Assembly (NCBI GenBank): GCA_051955535.1
Contig: JBQCGP010000065.1
Location: forward strand, 1 to 14,389
Length of the DNA: 14,389 nucleotides
Origin: 13-2-20CM-68-14 sp051955535
GTDB lineage: Bacteria; Actinomycetota; Thermoleophilia; Gaiellales; Gaiellaceae
Direction: 5' to 3'
Shown: positions 13,476-14,389 of the stretch, piece by piece
Position numbering within the stretch: position 1 is the stretch's first letter
How the letters are laid out: each line of letters starts with the position of its first letter
The notes under the pieces: model-generated
What the model was told of the DNA's origin: nothing
The model's input: the letters and a program-made list of their open reading frames with translations, nothing else
Databases searched by the model: none
Made by a program: the position numbers and the translations under genes

Positions 13476-14093
13476 ATGAAGGCGCTGCTGCTCGCGATCT
13501 TCGCCGTGTCGGCGGTCCATGCGCCGCCGTTTGCGTCGCGCGTGTCCCGGGTGACGGCGGCTCAGCTTCCGCATTCCTGGCGACCAGGTTGCCCGGTGGG
13601 CCCATCGCGCCTCCGTCGCGTCCGTGTGACGTACTGGGGTTTCGATCGCCGCGCCCATACGGGCGCCTTCGTCGCGAACGAGGACGCCGTCCCGGCGCTC
13701 GTGCGCGTCTTCTCGCGGCTCTACGCGGCCCGCTTCCCGATTCGTCGCATGCGCTCGATCGATGTCTACGGCGGCAACGACGAGCGTTCGCTCGCAGCCG
13801 ACAACACCGCCGCTTTCAACTGCCGTTACGTCGTCGGCCCGGGGCCGCGCCGCTGGTCGGCGCATGCCTACGGCGAGGCGATCGACGTCAACCCGGTCGA
13901 GAATCCGTACCTGGAGGGAGGCAGGGTCCACCCGAGCGCCGGTAGCAGCTACCTCCGGCGCTCGCGTGTGCGGCCGGGGATGGCGACCCCGGACGGCCCG
14001 CTCGTCCGCACCTTCGCGGCGGTCGGCTGGAAGTGGGGAGGACGCTGGACGGGCTCGCCGGACTACCAGCACTTCTCCTCGACCGGCGGCTAA
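13476..14093 (+). CDS. Secreted M15 family zinc peptidase (D-Ala-D-Ala carboxypeptidase type)
   Basis: The 205-residue product starts at ATG 13476. A short signal peptide covers residues 1-16 (cleavage after AVHA). The zinc site follows the M15_4 pattern: SAHAYGEAIDVNPVENPYL (128-146) supplies H130 and D137, and PDYQHFSS (195-202) supplies H199. GWKWGGRW (184-191) precedes the last ligand as usual. C39 and C116 may form a disulfide. Members cleave D-Ala-D-Ala or L-Ala-D-Glu bonds in peptidoglycan stem peptides; sequence alone does not separate these. The gene diverges from an L,D-transpeptidase across a 26-bp gap, which favours carboxypeptidase action that makes tetrapeptide donors, but that is inference. 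Confidence 0.92.
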   Translation: MKALLLAIFAVSAVHAPPFASRVSRVTAAQLPHSWRPGCPVGPSRLRRVRVTYWGFDRRAHTGAFVANEDAVPALVRVFSRLYAARFPIRRMRSIDVYGGNDERSLAADNTAAFNCRYVVGPGPRRWSAHAYGEAIDVNPVENPYLEGGRVHPSAGSSYLRRSRVRPGMATPDGPLVRTFAAVGWKWGGRWTGSPDYQHFSSTGG

Positions 14094-14113
14094 TCATTCT
14101 TGGTCATTCTTAG
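14094..14113 (+). repeat. Tandem 10-bp direct repeat upstream of the last gene
   Basis: TCATTCTTGG and TCATTCTTAG follow each other directly, with a period of one helical turn. They lie about 33-52 bases upstream of the -10 box at 14146, a usual site for an activator of the response-regulator kind. They begin right after the stop of the M15 gene. Confidence 0.45.
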
Positions 14114-14145
14114 GCGCGTTTCAGGAAGATCGGACCGAGCAGACG

Positions 14146-14151
14146 TACACT
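14146..14151 (+). promoter_or_regulatory. -10 box (TACACT, followed by CG) of the last gene
   Basis: TACACTCG ends with a spacing of ten bases from the T of the hexamer to GTG 14162, giving a leader of about 3 nt. It fits the TANNCTCG pattern. No -35 box is clear at 17 bp. Confidence 0.45.
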
Positions 14152-14161
14152 CGGTGAGCGC

Positions 14162-14389
14162 GTGAAGAGCCTGCTCGCACTCGTGCTCCTTGGGGCGGTC
14201 CTGTCGGCGGGCTCCGCCGCCGCGCGGCCGCAACCCGTCTTCGGCGCGCAGCACTCTCTGGCGCTCGCGCCCGGGAACGGCACGGAGACGAGCTCGAACT
14301 GGGCCGGGTACGCCGTCACGCACCGGAAGCCGTTCGCCAGCGTCACCGGGCGGTGGATGCAGCCGGCCGCGATTTGCAACGGCCTCGAT
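14162..14389 (+). CDS. Secreted protein, probable G1 (glutamic) peptidase-like, N-terminal part only
   Basis: The frame is open from GTG 14162 to the right edge, giving 76 residues. A signal peptide occupies residues 1-20 (LLALVLLGAVLSAGSAAA). The mature start contains SSNWAGYAV (about 46-54) and then FASVTGRWMQPAAIC (about 59-73). The SxNWxGY and VxGxWxxP pattern resembles the N-terminus of bacterial relatives of the G1 glutamic peptidases (eqolisins). The catalytic Glu region lies beyond the window, so activity cannot be judged. It appears to have its own promoter with tandem repeats upstream. Another beta-sandwich secreted protein of similar start is the alternative. Confidence 0.65.
   Translation, partial: MKSLLALVLLGAVLSAGSAAARPQPVFGAQHSLALAPGNGTETSSNWAGYAVTHRKPFASVTGRWMQPAAICNGLD

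Noticed and set aside
13450..13605. N-terminal extension of the L,D-transpeptidase
   Set aside because: It would overlap the M15 gene and the shared promoter and add a disordered Arg/Pro-rich segment before a normal signal peptide.
1..14389. tRNA, rRNA, CRISPR, insertion sequences, integrase or attachment sites
   Set aside because: I read for cloverleaf ends, regular spaced repeats, transposase motifs and terminal inverted repeats on both strands and saw none.

Overview
The window looks like a chromosomal piece of a high-GC actinobacterium. I place it tentatively in the class Thermoleophilia (Gaiellales/Solirubrobacterales type). The reasons are the GC-rich codon use, frequent GTG/TTG starts, secreted Ig-repeat surface proteins, a DUF6220-like membrane protein and a small secreted family that I associate with that lineage. 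The placement is inference; no rRNA or other marker gene is present. I see no tRNA, rRNA, CRISPR array, transposase, integrase or prophage gene.

Layout. Positions 1-4402 (minus strand) carry two secreted surface proteins built from Ig-like repeats. One is complete (1901-4402) and ends at a strong hairpin terminator. The second (1-1578) has its own promoter and runs off the left edge. Positions 4547-5760 (plus) hold a small secreted protein and a four-helix membrane protein. Positions 5818-7304 (plus) hold a lipoprotein with a His/Gly-rich tail, translationally coupled to a membrane Ser/Thr protein kinase. A small DUF4235-like protein follows (7424-7750). Positions 7747-10866 (minus) encode an HD-GYP protein (c-di-GMP phosphodiesterase type) followed by a GAF-GAF-GGDEF diguanylate cyclase. 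Positions 10958-12739 (plus) encode two unrelated PAPS-dependent sulfotransferases. At 12736-14093 an L,D-transpeptidase (minus) and an M15 metallopeptidase (plus) are divergently transcribed from a 26-bp gap. From 14162 the start of a secreted G1-like peptidase runs off the right edge.

How it fits together. The content is dominated by the cell envelope and signalling: surface display, Ser/Thr phosphorylation, c-di-GMP turnover, sulfation and peptidoglycan remodelling. The main unusual signals are regulatory. A recurrent -10-like element, TANNCTCG, lies in front of most transcription units, and several genes begin within 5-10 nt of it, suggesting leaderless or near-leaderless mRNAs. The two peptidoglycan enzymes appear to share one bidirectional promoter with overlapping -10 boxes. 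Both convergent gene pairs end on a shared CTAG in which the two TAG stops interlock.
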